Shown here piece after piece: positions 41,595-52,633 of a stretch of DNA of 64,000 bases. The DNA lies in NCBI RefSeq assembly GCF_011382985.1, contig NZ_CP049933.1:434001-498000 (forward strand), in the 5' to 3' direction. The notes below the pieces were generated by a model. That model worked only from the letters and a program-made list of their open reading frames with translations, was not told where the DNA came from and did not search any database. This DNA comes from Leucobacter coleopterorum (GTDB taxonomy: Bacteria > Actinomycetota > Actinomycetes > Actinomycetales > Microbacteriaceae). A program made the translations under genes and the position numbers. How positions within the stretch are numbered: position 1 is the stretch's first letter; each line of letters starts with the position of its first letter.

Positions 41595-43329
41595 GTCAGA
41601 CGCTGCTGGGAACCCCAGACGCACACGCAACGCTCGTGGCCGCCGCGCCCCCGACCCCGCTGCTCAGCATTCATGACCTCGTGGTGCAGTACCGCACCGA
41701 GCGCGGCCTTGTCGACGCAGTGCGCGGCGTCAGCTTCGACGTCGCTCCTGGCAAGGTGACCGCGGTGGTTGGTGAATCGGGATCGGGCAAAAGCACCGTC
41801 GCCCAGTCGGTAATCGGCCTGCTCGCAGCCAATGGACGCATTGCAGGCGGTAGCATCACACTGAACGAGCGGCGCGAGGGGCCGACCGAACTCGTGGGCC
41901 TCTCGGAGCGGCGGTGGCGCGGGCTGCGTGGCCGCTGCATCGGGTTAATCCCGCAGGATCCCGGCAACTCCCTCAACCCGGTTGCCACGATCGGGGCGAG
42001 TGTGGCCGAGTCGCTGCGCATTCACGGGCAGAAGGATCGGCGGGCCATTCGTGGTCGCGTGCTCGAACTGCTCGACCAGGTAGGGATCGATGATCCCGTG
42101 CGGCGCGCAAAGCAGTACCCGCACGAGTTCTCGGGAGGTATGCGCCAGCGGGTGCTCATCGCGACCGCGATTGCGAACGATCCCGAGCTGCTGATCGCCG
42201 ACGAACCCACGAGTGCGCTCGACGTGACCGTGCAGCGCACGGTGCTCGATCTGCTCGACCGACTGCGGCAGGAGACCGGCACGGGGCTGCTGTTCATTAC
42301 GCACGATCTCGCTGTTGCCGCCGAGCGCGCCGACAGCGTTGTGGTGATGCGCGGCGGTGCTGTGCAAGAGGCTGGGCCGAGCGAGCGCGTGCTGACGCGG
42401 CCTGAATCCGAGTACACGCGCCAGCTGATGGCCGACGCCCCGGCGTTCGGCAACCCCGGGAAACGCGAGCGGATTGTCGTGGTAGACGTTGCGGAGGGGG
42501 TGGGATCCGATCCTGAACCCCTAATTTCTGTAGCCGCGCCAGCTTCACCGGTGCTGGAGGTGCGAGAACTGCGACAGGAGTTTCGGGGGCGCGCGGAGCT
42601 GCCTCGTTCGTCGCGGTCGATGATGTGTCGTTTACGGTTCCACGTGGAACGACACACGCGTTAGTGGGCGAGTCGGGATCGGGCAAGACCACCACGGGCC
42701 GCGCAATCGCGGGCTTTGCTCGACCAACCGCTGGGAGCGTTCGTGTGGGTGAGACCGAGGTGACCGAGCTGCGGGGACGCGGCCTGCGCGAGTTTCGGCG
42801 CAGCGTGCAGCTTGTCTACCAGAACCCGTATGGCTCCTTGGATCCGCGGCAGAGCATTGACCAGGTACTTATCGAGCCGCTACGCAACTTCGGTATTGGA
42901 ACACGTGAGGACCGCGGTGCCAGGGTATCGCGTGCGCTAGAGCTCGTTGCTCTTCCGCCCGAGTTTGCCCATCGCAAACCTCGGGAGCTCTCGGGCGGAC
43001 AGCGACAGCGTGTGGCGATAGCCCGGGCGCTGATCGTGGAGCCCGAACTGGTAGTGCTCGACGAGGCCGTCTCAGCGCTCGACGTGACGGTGCAAGCGCA
43101 GATCCTGCGTTTACTCGCGCGTCTGCAGCAGGAACTCGGACTGAGCTACGTGTTCATCTCGCATGACTTGGCGGTCGTGCGACAGATCGCCGACACCGTT
43201 TCTGTGCTGCAGCGCGGACGTCAGATCGAACACGGTCCAACGGAGCAAGTCTTTAGCTCGCCGGAGCACTCCTGCACCCGCCAGTTGCTCGAGGCCATCC
43301 CAGGCCGCGGCCCCGGTTGGGTGATCTGA
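41591..43329 (+). CDS. Fused DppD-DppF-type ABC ATPase (frameshifted between halves)
   Basis: About 579 residues holding two complete ABC domains. Half 1: Walker A GESGSGKST, signature FSGGMRQRV, Walker B LLIADEPTSALD. Half 2: Walker A GESGSGKTT, signature LSGGQRQRV, Walker B LVVLDEAVSALD. The halves are joined once one G is added at GGGGG 42585-42589, giving REFRGARGAASFVAVDDV. Each half belongs to the oligopeptide/nickel subfamily. A single fused protein would energise the two permeases. Confidence 0.88.
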
Positions 43330-43375
43330 TGGCTCCTGACTACCGAACTTCACCCTCTACTGAATGGAACTCCTC

Positions 43376-44721
43376 ATGACCACCACCACCGAAACCCGTA
43401 TTGAGACCGACATCCTTTCGGCACTGACCGGTATCTCTTCGGGTGACGCGCGCGACCGGGCGCGCGACCGTCGCCCCGAGTCGCGCGAGCACACTCAGGG
43501 CAGCTTTGAGGCGCTCTTTATTCCGGTTGATGCCTCGCAGGTATCTCTTGTGGAGCGTGCCGCCGTCGCTCTCTTTGTTGCTAGGCTGCACCGACAGACT
43601 GCGGCCGTTGAGTTCTATGGTGCGTTGCTGCGTCACACCGGTGGTGAACGACTCGAAGCCCTGATCGTTGCCGAGGCACGCCATGCCGCGGGTGAGGGCC
43701 CCTACGGGGCTTTTCGTGCCGAGAACTCTATCGAGAGCGTGACGGGTCCCGAGTACTCGGTTGACTCGGTCGAGGCTGCCTACGCGCTGGGGGATCGCCT
43801 GGCCGCGGCGCTCGAACACGCACACCTTCTGGTGCTGCACCCCCGTGATGCCCAGCGTGCAACTCTGCAGCGCCTGCTCGATGCTGGCTGGAGTACAACC
43901 GGCATTGTGACGCTGTCGCAGTTAGTCGCGTTCCTTGCGTTCCAGCTGAGAGTTGCACAGGGGCTCGGTGAACTGCGAGTGGCCGATGGTGGCGAAACTG
44001 CCAAAGCGAGCGACCTCACTGAACTCGCTGCCCAAGTGGCCCGCATCGCCGACGAACGACGGCGGGAGGAGGTGTGGGAATCCGCGGCGGCGAATGCGAC
44101 AGGCCCCGCTCGCGCAGCCGAAACCGCGGAGCAGCTGCCACCCATCCCGAAGGTTGTAGAACCGCCGCGCTTCACCCAGGACGTGCTCGGCTGGAAGCCC
44201 TGGCTCGAACCGCTGCCCGTGGCTGAGTTTACCGAGCGCCACTACGAGGCCCTGGTCGAACGTGAGCGGGTCCACATGCCGTATTTTCGCGTGTTGGCGC
44301 GTGACCCTGAAGCACTTCTTGAACGCACACTCACCGACCTCGACATCTTCACGAACACCGATGCCGGTTTGCCACGAGCGGATCGGGAGATCGCCGCGGC
44401 CGCCGCATCGCGATTCAACGGTTGCGTGTTCTGCGCTTCGGTACACGCCCGGTTCGCGACCGAGCACGGCGCGGATAGCGCGGAGGTGCAACGTCTGCTC
44501 GATGAGGGAATTGACACCGAGTTTGCGCCCCGTTGGAATGCGATCATCGGCGCGACCGTGGCGCTGACCGCGACGCCTCCCGTTTCAGCGGGGAGCATAT
44601 TGCGGCCTTGCGTGGGGCAGGACTCGATGAACTCGAACTACTCGACGTCATTCAAGCTGGCGCCTTCTTCAACTGGGCGAACCGCTTGATGCTCTCCCTG
44701 GGGGAACCAACTTTGGTCTGA
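43376..44721 (+). CDS. CMD-domain / alkylhydroperoxidase-domain fusion protein (frameshifted near its end)
   Basis: About 448 residues. The N-terminal half resembles the Avi_7170 CMD-domain family and the C-terminal half the Avi_7169 alkylhydroperoxidase family (names recalled from TIGRFAM), which are usually separate genes. The AhpD-like core shows the redox motif CVFC in FNGCVFCASVHA. One C is missing at CCC 44579-44581; repair gives TPPRFSGEHIAAL and a natural end at 44721. ATG 43376 is preferred over 43364. It directly follows the ABC importer genes. A peroxidase or thiol role linked to the imported compound is inferred. Confidence 0.78.
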
Positions 44722-44746
44722 GTGCCCTCACCAGTCCGTATCTGGG

Positions 44747-45893
44747 TCACACGGACTGGTGAGCACTGAGCAGGAACGGCGCGGGAATCTGAGCACGACC
44801 CAACGCTGCGTCGGCGAGGACGCGTCCGATCGCCGGGGCGAACTTGAAGCCGTGCCCCGAGAATCCCGCACCAACGGTGATCGGCCCCACGGTGTCGAGA
44901 ACAAAGTCTCCCGAATCGGTGGAGGTGTATGTGCAGCTGACCTCTGAAGCAGTTGCGGGATCGAGGCCAGGGAACCACTCCGAAACATAGTTGCGTAGCT
45001 GCGACCGCAGGTGCTCCGATGAACGGAACTCGCGCATATCAGGATCCACCTCGGGACCCACGCAGTGGAACCCGACCTTGATTCCCTCTCCGGGGCTCGG
45101 CATGCCGTACACGTCACCGCCGAACTCGGCGAGCAGCTCAGGACCGAGCAAGTGATTAAAGGACGGCCACTCCAGGTCGGTGGATCGGGGCGTAAAATGC
45201 GCGGGATGCTCCTCGGTCACGGTGAGTGTGGGCAAATCTATGACTCCGCGCAGCAGCGGTTTCGACCAAGCGCCTGCCGTGACGGTGACGTGGGAGGCGA
45301 AGAGGTCTTGGACTGGCCCTTCCACTCCCTTGGCCCCTGAGGGGTGCCTGACAGTTACGTAGGCACCGTCGGCGAGCGGGTCTATCTCAAGCACCAACAC
45401 CCCCGCTGAATGACCGCCCCCGCGGCTTCTGCCGCGGAGCTGAACGCGTCGAGTGCGCGAGCAGCAAAGATGATGCCGGCCTCACGCCCAATGAGTACGT
45501 TTCCCTCAAACTTCATGCCCGCCCACCGTGCCGAAGCTTCGTCGGCGCACACAACCGAAATGTCGGCACCGCGAGCCTGTAGCGCATCGTGGGCGGCGGC
45601 GATTCGTTCGGGATCGCCGTGCGATACCAGCCCGTGAAGTCCAAGGAGCGGGGTGCCGGATCCTGCCTCAAGCTCACGCCACAGCGCCGAGGCCTCGTCG
45701 AAGAGATCGAGATAGTGGTCCTCGCGGTAGGCGTTGTTGAGGTTGCGGGTAGAGCCGTGCGAAGCACCACGGGTGTGATGCGTCTCGAACCGTTCAAGAA
45801 GCAGCACGCGCTTGCCTCGGCTGGCGAGTTGCCAGGTGGTGGCGAGGCCCATGATGCCCCGCCGACAACGATGTGGTCGTACTGCTTGGTCAA
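44747..45893 (-). CDS. FAD-dependent amine oxidase, sarcosine/N-methyltryptophan oxidase type (two frameshifts in this sequence)
   Basis: About 382 residues, matching the monomeric sarcosine oxidase/SolA family. It starts MTKQYDHIVVGGG, with the FAD motif restored to VVGGGIMGLATTW by one G at CCCC 45857-45860. A second base is missing at CCCCC 45400-45404, giving IQRGVLVLEIDPL. SHGSTRNLNNAYREDHY follows the family's SHGxxR pattern, and VGAGFSGHGFKFAPAIG is the C-terminal FAD site. The covalent-FAD Cys region is present around SCTYTSTDSGDFV. It oxidises secondary amines to imine plus H2O2; the exact substrate is not predictable. Confidence 0.87.
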
Positions 45894-45985
45894 GACGCTC
45901 TCCTTGTGGATTGTTCCAGATGCACCCGTAGTACCGATGGTAGAAGAGTTAGCGTGAGAGCGCTCCCAACTAAACCAGGCAGTCG

Positions 45986-47365
45986 CTAACTTTCGAGAAG
46001 CTCAGGCAGGAGCCTGAAGGTGAGGGTGCGCGTTGCCGTGAGGTCTGTTTCGAAGGCGAAGGCGTAGGTGTCCGCCCGCTTCACATAGATACGCTGCACG
46101 CCATCGCCCATCTGAAAGTCTGAAATCTCAGCGCCGTTTCGTGAGGTTCGTATGTGGCATTCGCCATGTCCTTCCGCTGATTGCTCGAAGTAAGCGTTCT
46201 CTTGGCTGTCGCTCGCGGGAACAAACTTCACACCGCAGGAGCCATCACTCACTTTCTCGGTGAACACCTGAATCGGCTTTTCCGGGGAACCCTCGCGGAG
46301 AGCCTTCTCAACCGGGAAATCGAGTACCAGCGGCTTCTGACCAGGGTGTTTTGTTTCCGTAGAGCTCAGCTCTGCCGGCACGCGTCCGGTGTCAGAGGCG
46401 GCTATCTGCACGACTGTCACTGCAATGATTGATACCGCAACGACCGCTGCGATGGTCAGTATCGACTTTTTTGCGATCAGGGCTGTGCTTTGGGCGAGGC
46501 CGCTGCTGAGAGGCGCTGCGCTTGCGGGCTCAGCTGAATTCAGTGCCAGGCCACCAGCCGCAGTCCCTCCGAGGGCAGTCCCGATCAGTGCAAGCGACAT
46601 GGCACGACCGAACCGATTGGTCACCTCGTGAGCCTCTACCAGGACACCCTTGCAGGCACGGCAATGCTCTAGGTGTTGCTCAAGATCGGGGTGGAGTTTC
46701 AGGGGCTTTTCAGTTCGTGACGAATGATGTTTCACGAGTTGTTGGCGTAACCGTGTGCACGATCGGGAAGAATCAGACCGCAAGACAGCTTTAAGATACT
46801 CGGCCCGAAACCCTCTGCGGGCTCGGTGGGAGAGAACTCCGACTGCGTTCTCGGCGATCCCGAGCACCTTGGCGGTTTCGCGCTGCGAGTAGCCTTCAAC
46901 CTCGCGATACCAGATGACAAGCTGCCAGCGCTCAGGGAGTTGCAGAAACGCAGTCGTGACTGTGTCGTCAAGTGTTCTCTCGTTCGGCATCGAAGTCTGG
47001 AGATCGATCTGTTCCTGGATTTCATGAGGCTCCAAGGTGATCGCGTCGTACCGAGAGGAGTGGGTGATCGCGACTGATCGAACTGTGGTGAGCAGGTAGC
47101 GCCACATCGAGACGGTCGGACCCTTGCCAGAATCGATGGCTCTGATGACCTGAAAGAATGCCTCCGATGCGAAGTCTTCCGCATCCGCTGGGTTCTGCAC
47201 CAGTCGGTAGGCGCGAGCAACTAGAGCCCGAAAATACCGCTCATGAAGCTTTGCGAGTGCTGACTTATCGCCAGCGCGGTAGTCGCGCAGCAAATCGGCA
47301 TCACCCACCATGGTGGGTGCCGAAGGCTCGGCACCCACTCGAAGGTCAGACGTTTTAGTCTGCAC
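45986..47365 (-). CDS. ECF sigma factor fused to zinc-finger anti-sigma module and membrane segment (1)
   Basis: 459 residues. Sigma region 2 spans about residues 24-95 (DADLLRDYRAG, then ADAEDFASEAFFQVI) and region 4 about 130-185 (LPERWQLVIWYREVEGYSQRETA). A zinc-finger anti-sigma motif follows at His231-x3-Cys235-x2-Cys238. Hydrophobic stretches lie at about 254-275 and 301-321, and then a C-terminal domain of about 130 residues. If only the second stretch spans the membrane the C-terminal domain is outside; if both do, it is inside. The gene starts 31 bases after the surface-protein stop, on the same strand. Confidence 0.85.
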   Translation of the reverse strand: MQTKTSDLRVGAEPSAPTMVGDADLLRDYRAGDKSALAKLHERYFRALVARAYRLVQNPADAEDFASEAFFQVIRAIDSGKGPTVSMWRYLLTTVRSVAITHSSRYDAITLEPHEIQEQIDLQTSMPNERTLDDTVTTAFLQLPERWQLVIWYREVEGYSQRETAKVLGIAENAVGVLSHRARRGFRAEYLKAVLRSDSSRSCTRLRQQLVKHHSSRTEKPLKLHPDLEQHLEHCRACKGVLVEAHEVTNRFGRAMSLALIGTALGGTAAGGLALNSAEPASAAPLSSGLAQSTALIAKKSILTIAAVVAVSIIAVTVVQIAASDTGRVPAELSSTETKHPGQKPLVLDFPVEKALREGSPEKPIQVFTEKVSDGSCGVKFVPASDSQENAYFEQSAEGHGECHIRTSRNGAEISDFQMGDGVQRIYVKRADTYAFAFETDLTATRTLTFRLLPELLES

Positions 47366-47395
47366 TTGTAAGTCATCCCCATGACTACTTTTCTC

Positions 47396-50300
47396 CTAGT
47401 TTTTTCTTCGTTCGCGAGTCCGCAATCGAGCGGTCAGTAGAATTCCTGCTCCAACGAGCAGGGTTAATACCGTCAGAACAATGACTCCGCGCAGGTCGTT
47501 ACCCGTCATTGCCAGTGCCGTTCCCGGTCCATCCGAAGCGGCGTTGTTTGGTTTCTTTCCCGACTTGTCGGTGATTGGATTTTCGCCCGGCCTATCTTCG
47601 GGTTTATTTGGCGTTGTAGCTTTTACAAGACCGAACTCATTATTGGCCGAGTCACCGGGGCGAGCTGTACCTCCCAGTTGCTGCCTCCCGTTGTGAGACG
47701 GTAAGACTTCGGAGCCTTGAACGAGACCTTGTAGTCACTCGCGGGCAGCTTGAGGAACGCGAATGCTCCGTCGGCCTCTGTAACAACCTTTTCTAGAGGT
47801 TTACCGCCGGGGCCCGCCAATGTGATCTCAAGATCACCGAACGGCTTCTCGCCCGCATCTCGGATACCGTTCTCGTTGAGGTCATTGAAGATGAGCCCTG
47901 TGATTGAAGCAGGAATCACCGGAACACCAGTGAGTTCGGCCCGGTTGTTTGCCAGGTTTTGCTCCGTATCGGACGGTGTGGATCCCTCAGCGCTGAAAAC
48001 GAGGGTCTCTGTCGAGGTGACCGTGCCAGAAACGGTGATCTCCACGGCATCGCCCGGGGCGAAAGCCTCGGGGCCCACTGCAGTCCACGTGCCATCATCG
48101 TTTTTGGTCACCGTCCAGCCCTTGGGAGCTGAGACGGTGGGTGAAGAAACAGATTCCGGAACGGTGAAAATGATTCGCGGGCTCGTGATGTTGTTGTCTT
48201 TACCGGCATTCGAGATGCTGAATACCGCGCTGACCTCTTGCCCAACGGTGCCGACTGTAACCGAGACCCCCTCGACCTGAAGGTCTACCTCTTTGACCAG
48301 GCCAAACTCGTGAGTAGCGGTTTCTCCGGGTGCCACTGTCACGGACCATTTCGAGCCACCCGGTGTTGAGATGGTTGACCCGTCTGGTTGATCAAGTTCG
48401 ACGGTGTAGTCGCCTCCGGGCAGGTTCGGGAATATGAAGGAGCCATCAGAACCGACGACAACCGAGGCCACGACTTCGCCCTTGCTGTCTCGCAACGTCA
48501 CGGTCACCCTTCAACCGCGCGCTCGGTGTCTTGCCAGACACCGTCCGCGTTGAAATCGCTGAAAACTGACCCTGAGATGGTTGCAGGTTCTGGCGGCGTT
48601 GTGCTGAGCGTTGCCTCGTTGTTGTCGAGTTTTGGCTCGAAATCGTTGCTGGCAGTTCCAGTGGCCGTGAACGTGAGTTCTTCAATCACCTTCACAGTTC
48701 CAGTAATGTCGAACTCAACCTTCTCGCCCCCGGCGAAGGTATTTGGTCCCGTTGCGGTCCAGGTGCCATCACTATTGTCGACGAGAGTCCAGCCACTGGG
48801 CGCGATCACCTTGACATCGCTTAAGGAACTGGGAACGGTGAAGACAACTACGGGCTCATGAATATCGGAGCTGAGCTCGTTTGAGACCTCGAAGGTTGCG
48901 CTTGCCTGCTGGCCGATTGTTCCTGAACTTGCCTTCAGGCCTTTGACCTGCAAGTCGACTTGATCGACAAAACCGGCATGAATGTTGCGAACGTCAGTTC
49001 CCAGGGGAACTGAAACTGCTGCGGTGGCGGAGTCATCAATCAGAGACCAAACGCTCGAATCGGTGCCTACCTGCTTCTGAGTTGGCATTTTGTGCGACAC
49101 CGTCTCAAAGTGAACGGTGTACTCACCGGCGAGGATCCACTCAAAGGTGTACTCACCCTTGTCGTTGGTGACAGTGCGCGCCACCTCATTGTCGGCGGCA
49201 TCCTTCAGCACGGCGGTAACGCCGTCTAGACGGTTCTCATCGTCGGCCATTACGCCGTCATGATCGGCATCTTGCCATGCAACACCGCTCACCGAGGAGG
49301 AAACGATGTTGGCCACTGTGACGTTCGAGAGCAGATTTGTGGTGAAACCTCCCGCCCGCCCGCCGGCTGTGTTTGCAAGTACGTCACCTGCTTTGCCCTT
49401 GGGCAGTGCGGCAACGATGCGCATCGTAGTAGAGGTGCCCGGTCCCATCTCGCCGCCTACGAATCGCAGGCCAGTAACCTCAGCCATGTTTGACGGGCAG
49501 CCGGGGGACTTCGCAAACTCGGTCGCCTCGCACCACACGATGCTCGCCGACATGGCCTCGGGATCGAGGTCGGTTTTCAGATCGATCTTCGACTGATCGT
49601 AGGAGGTGTAGAGGATCCGGGTTTGCTGGGCCCCGGCCTCTTGCGACACGCTCGTGAGGTCGAGCTCTCCATTGAATGAAGATTCGGGGGTGCGTCCGTC
49701 GCCATCGAAAGGTAACCAGTCGATGAAGTCGGTGGAGGGAACTTCTTTCGTTGACAGGTTGGTGATGCGAACGTCGAAGCTGACGGCTTCACCGGGCTGA
49801 ACAACGGGAGGCGCTGACCGCTTCGCAACAGCGAAGAGTGCAGAGTTGGTGATCGTTGCTGTGGCTTTGCTCCTTGCCGGCAAAGCGCCGTCCGCGGTTG
49901 CGAGCACGTTGTTTTCGACCTGTGTTCCCTGGAACACATCGGGGCTTGTTGTTGTCTCGTACTCGAGTTGACGCGATTCGCCTAACTTCATTTCACCCAG
50001 GTTCCAGTGCAGCGTTGTTTTTCCTGCGGAGTCCACACCAATTACAGGGTCGCTAGCTGGCTTACCGTTGATCCTGGAAGAACCTGGATGGTAGGTCAGT
50101 TCATCCGGTAGCGTGTCGGTAATCTGCGTGTTGCGAACCGTAACGCTTGGCCCGGTGTTGACCGTGGACACGTTGATCTTCCAGGCAATTTTTTCCTGCG
50201 CCTCGTACTGAGTTTTTGCAGTGTTCGACAGCGTTTTGGCGACCCTGAGTGGAATCTCGGTGATCAGAAGTGTTGCTTCTGAGCGGCTCTTGGGTCGTAG

Positions 50301-52339
50301 CACATCGTCTTCCCAGACTCCCTGGCGGTTGGTCGCTTCAATCCGAACCTGGTCAACGACGGGTCCGTCCAGATTGCTGACCGGTGCGTCGGGGCGTACC
50401 TGCAGAGCGACGTCGAGCCCGAGGCCCAACCAACCGGTTGCGAGAAACTCGGGGGTTGGTCCCTCAACTACGGCCCGAATCTTGGTGATCGCACCGGGGC
50501 CGCCCTCAGGAGCATTGATGCTGTCGTACCACTTGGTCGAATCATTGTCTCCACAGGTGAATTCGGACTGAGGGCTTGCTGCGCTCCAGCCAGTACCGTC
50601 CCCCGTGTCGACTCCCCCATTGCCACCAACGCCGTACTGAATCTTCACGTAGTTTGAGAGCTCCTGAAGCACTTGCTCGGGCTTATGCTCGCTGCTGGTC
50701 ACTACGCTCACTGCAGCCGCGCGGTCCTGATCCTTCGCCGAGAAGGGAGTTACTGTTGTGTAGCGGTTATCGATCGCCTGGCATAACACAAGCCTGTTGT
50801 CGACCTTGCCGAGGGGAATGTAAAGGGCGACGGCACCCCTGCCCACATATTTCGTTCCGGGTAGTGCTTCAGGCAGTGCCTGGGTGAACTGTTTGTCGGA
50901 GTAGAAAGGCTTTGCGGTCAAGTCGCCCGTGGTCTCGGGATTCTGACGGAAGTTGAGCAGACGGTCCGTCTTTGCCGGTACGGAGAAGGTGCCTGCTGTA
51001 GGCCTCACCAGATCGACCGAGGCGAGGTTCTGCGTGTTGGCGCAGTACAACGGCCCTGCGAGGGTGTTGCACATCGTGGCCTTCATTTGTGTTGCTGTGT
51101 TGCCCTGGCCCGGATCCCACTCAGAACTGCGCTCAACTGCCGTGGCTGAGAGGTTACTCACCTCGGCGGTGACGGTTGCCTTGTCGTTGGTGAATAGAGT
51201 GTAGGGCACGTGGATCCGGACTCCGGCCGCTGCAATGTACTGCAGAGCGGCGTTGTTCTTGGACGTATCGGCGTTTACTCTTTTGAGTTCGGTTCCCCCA
51301 GCTGTGTGAGTTGGAAAGAAATCGGGGTGGTCGCTGTTCCGGTGAGCGTCATGTGCAGGATGGACGGATCAGTTTCGTCACGAGTGTAGCTGCAAGTGCC
51401 CGACTCCTGGACTGCATTGACCTTGGTGCCATTCCCACCTCGCTGCCCCGGTGTGGTCGCCATGCCACGGGAGCTGTCGCAGAGGCCAATGATTGTTGTT
51501 TCGGGTGACGCAAGCTGTGGAATGCGGACGTCGAAGGTGATTGGACCCTCAACGGACGACGATGCCCGGCCCACATACTTCACGTCAATCGGAAAGTAAA
51601 CAGAGTAGCCCTCGCGTGTCACCCCGTTTTCCACGATAATTTCGCTTCGCATGTCCCAGGTTCCCACGGGGCGTGAACGGCGACGTCGAGCAGCGAAGGC
51701 AGAGCGGTCACCAGCGTCTCTGGGCCTCAAGCTTGGTTTCGGCGGCGATGTCGTCAGCCGTAACCCGAGCGGTGGGAGCGATGTTTGTGCCCTCGGTTAC
51801 CGTACCGAGAACGCTCAAAACCGGCGTGAAACCATAGGTGCTGCCGCTTTCTCGGTGACCGAGGTCACAGCTCAGCACTGAGGGTTCGGTTCGGCCGTCT
51901 CCTGTGAGCGATGAACGGTAGTCTTCACTTGTCAGACAACCGCTTGGAAGCTCCTGCCAGCGGAATCCCAGAGGGAGTGGATCAAACGTAACCGTCAGGT
52001 GCTGATACTTGGTTTGAGTACCCTGGCTCCCGGGATTGTTTATCCCTGCCTCGACACTGTAGCCAATGCTGTCTTGAACTCGAACCCTGTCGTTCTCAGG
52101 ACCCGAGTCTTGCCCGCGGGAGTCGTCGCTGTCGAACGGAGTTGTGCCGGAGTAGACCCGAAGGATGCTACCGGCTGTGGTTTCTGTGGCCTGTGCTGCT
52201 GTTGAGGGCGTTACGAAAGCCCCAGTAGCAGCGCAAGTACGGTCGAGAACGCAACGCGCACAGCAAAGTTTCTCTTTGCTCCACCACGCTGGAACAGTCC
52301 TCGTTTTTCAGACGCGGACATTCTTCCATCAGAAAACAT
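47396..52339 (-). CDS. Large sortase-type surface protein with SdrD_B/Cna-B domains (six frameshifts in this sequence)
   Basis: About 1649 residues when repaired. It starts at ATG 52339 with GGGGAG upstream and has a signal peptide (FAVRVAFSTVLALLLGAF, cleavage after TAAQA). The middle contains beta-rich DUF11-like regions. Three SdrD_B-type domains (VSGVAWQDADHDGVMADDE, ISGSVFSDFNADGVWQDTE, ITGLIFNDLNENGIRDAGE) carry Ca-binding-like DxNxDG loops. The C-terminus is ALAMTG, a membrane helix and a TRLRTRERRKN-like basic tail, a class E-type LAxTG sorting signal. One base is missing near 47657, 48507, 51295, 51668, 51722 and 52220. The length is divisible by three only after all six are restored. 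Confidence 0.8.
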
Positions 52340-52340
52340 C

Positions 52341-52633
52341 AATTACTCCCCATTCGGCGCACCAGTTTGCGCCTTCACGATTTGACCTGTTTGCGACAGA
52401 CCTAGGGTCTGGTCCCAACTGTCCGCATCCAAAGCGCAGACCCGATAAAGACAGATTGGGATTTGTGTCGTTTCGTTACGCAAGACGAACACATGCAGAA
52501 AACTCTCAGATTTTCAGGTGTGTCTTAATGGCCAATTCCCCAAGAGTGGAAGAAGTGAGCTTGCAGCGCAGTCTCTCCAGTACAAGAATAACCCGTCGTT
52601 TCCGCTAAACCACTGTGTATATGGCGTGAGGCC
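52341..52633. other. Intergenic leader of the large surface-protein gene
   Basis: 293 bases between the surface-protein start and the AraC gene, both on the minus strand. It is less GC-rich to the eye than its surroundings and has no convincing frame. It must contain the surface-protein promoter. The AAATYWCGTCAT motif seen before other island genes is not present here. Confidence 0.45.
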
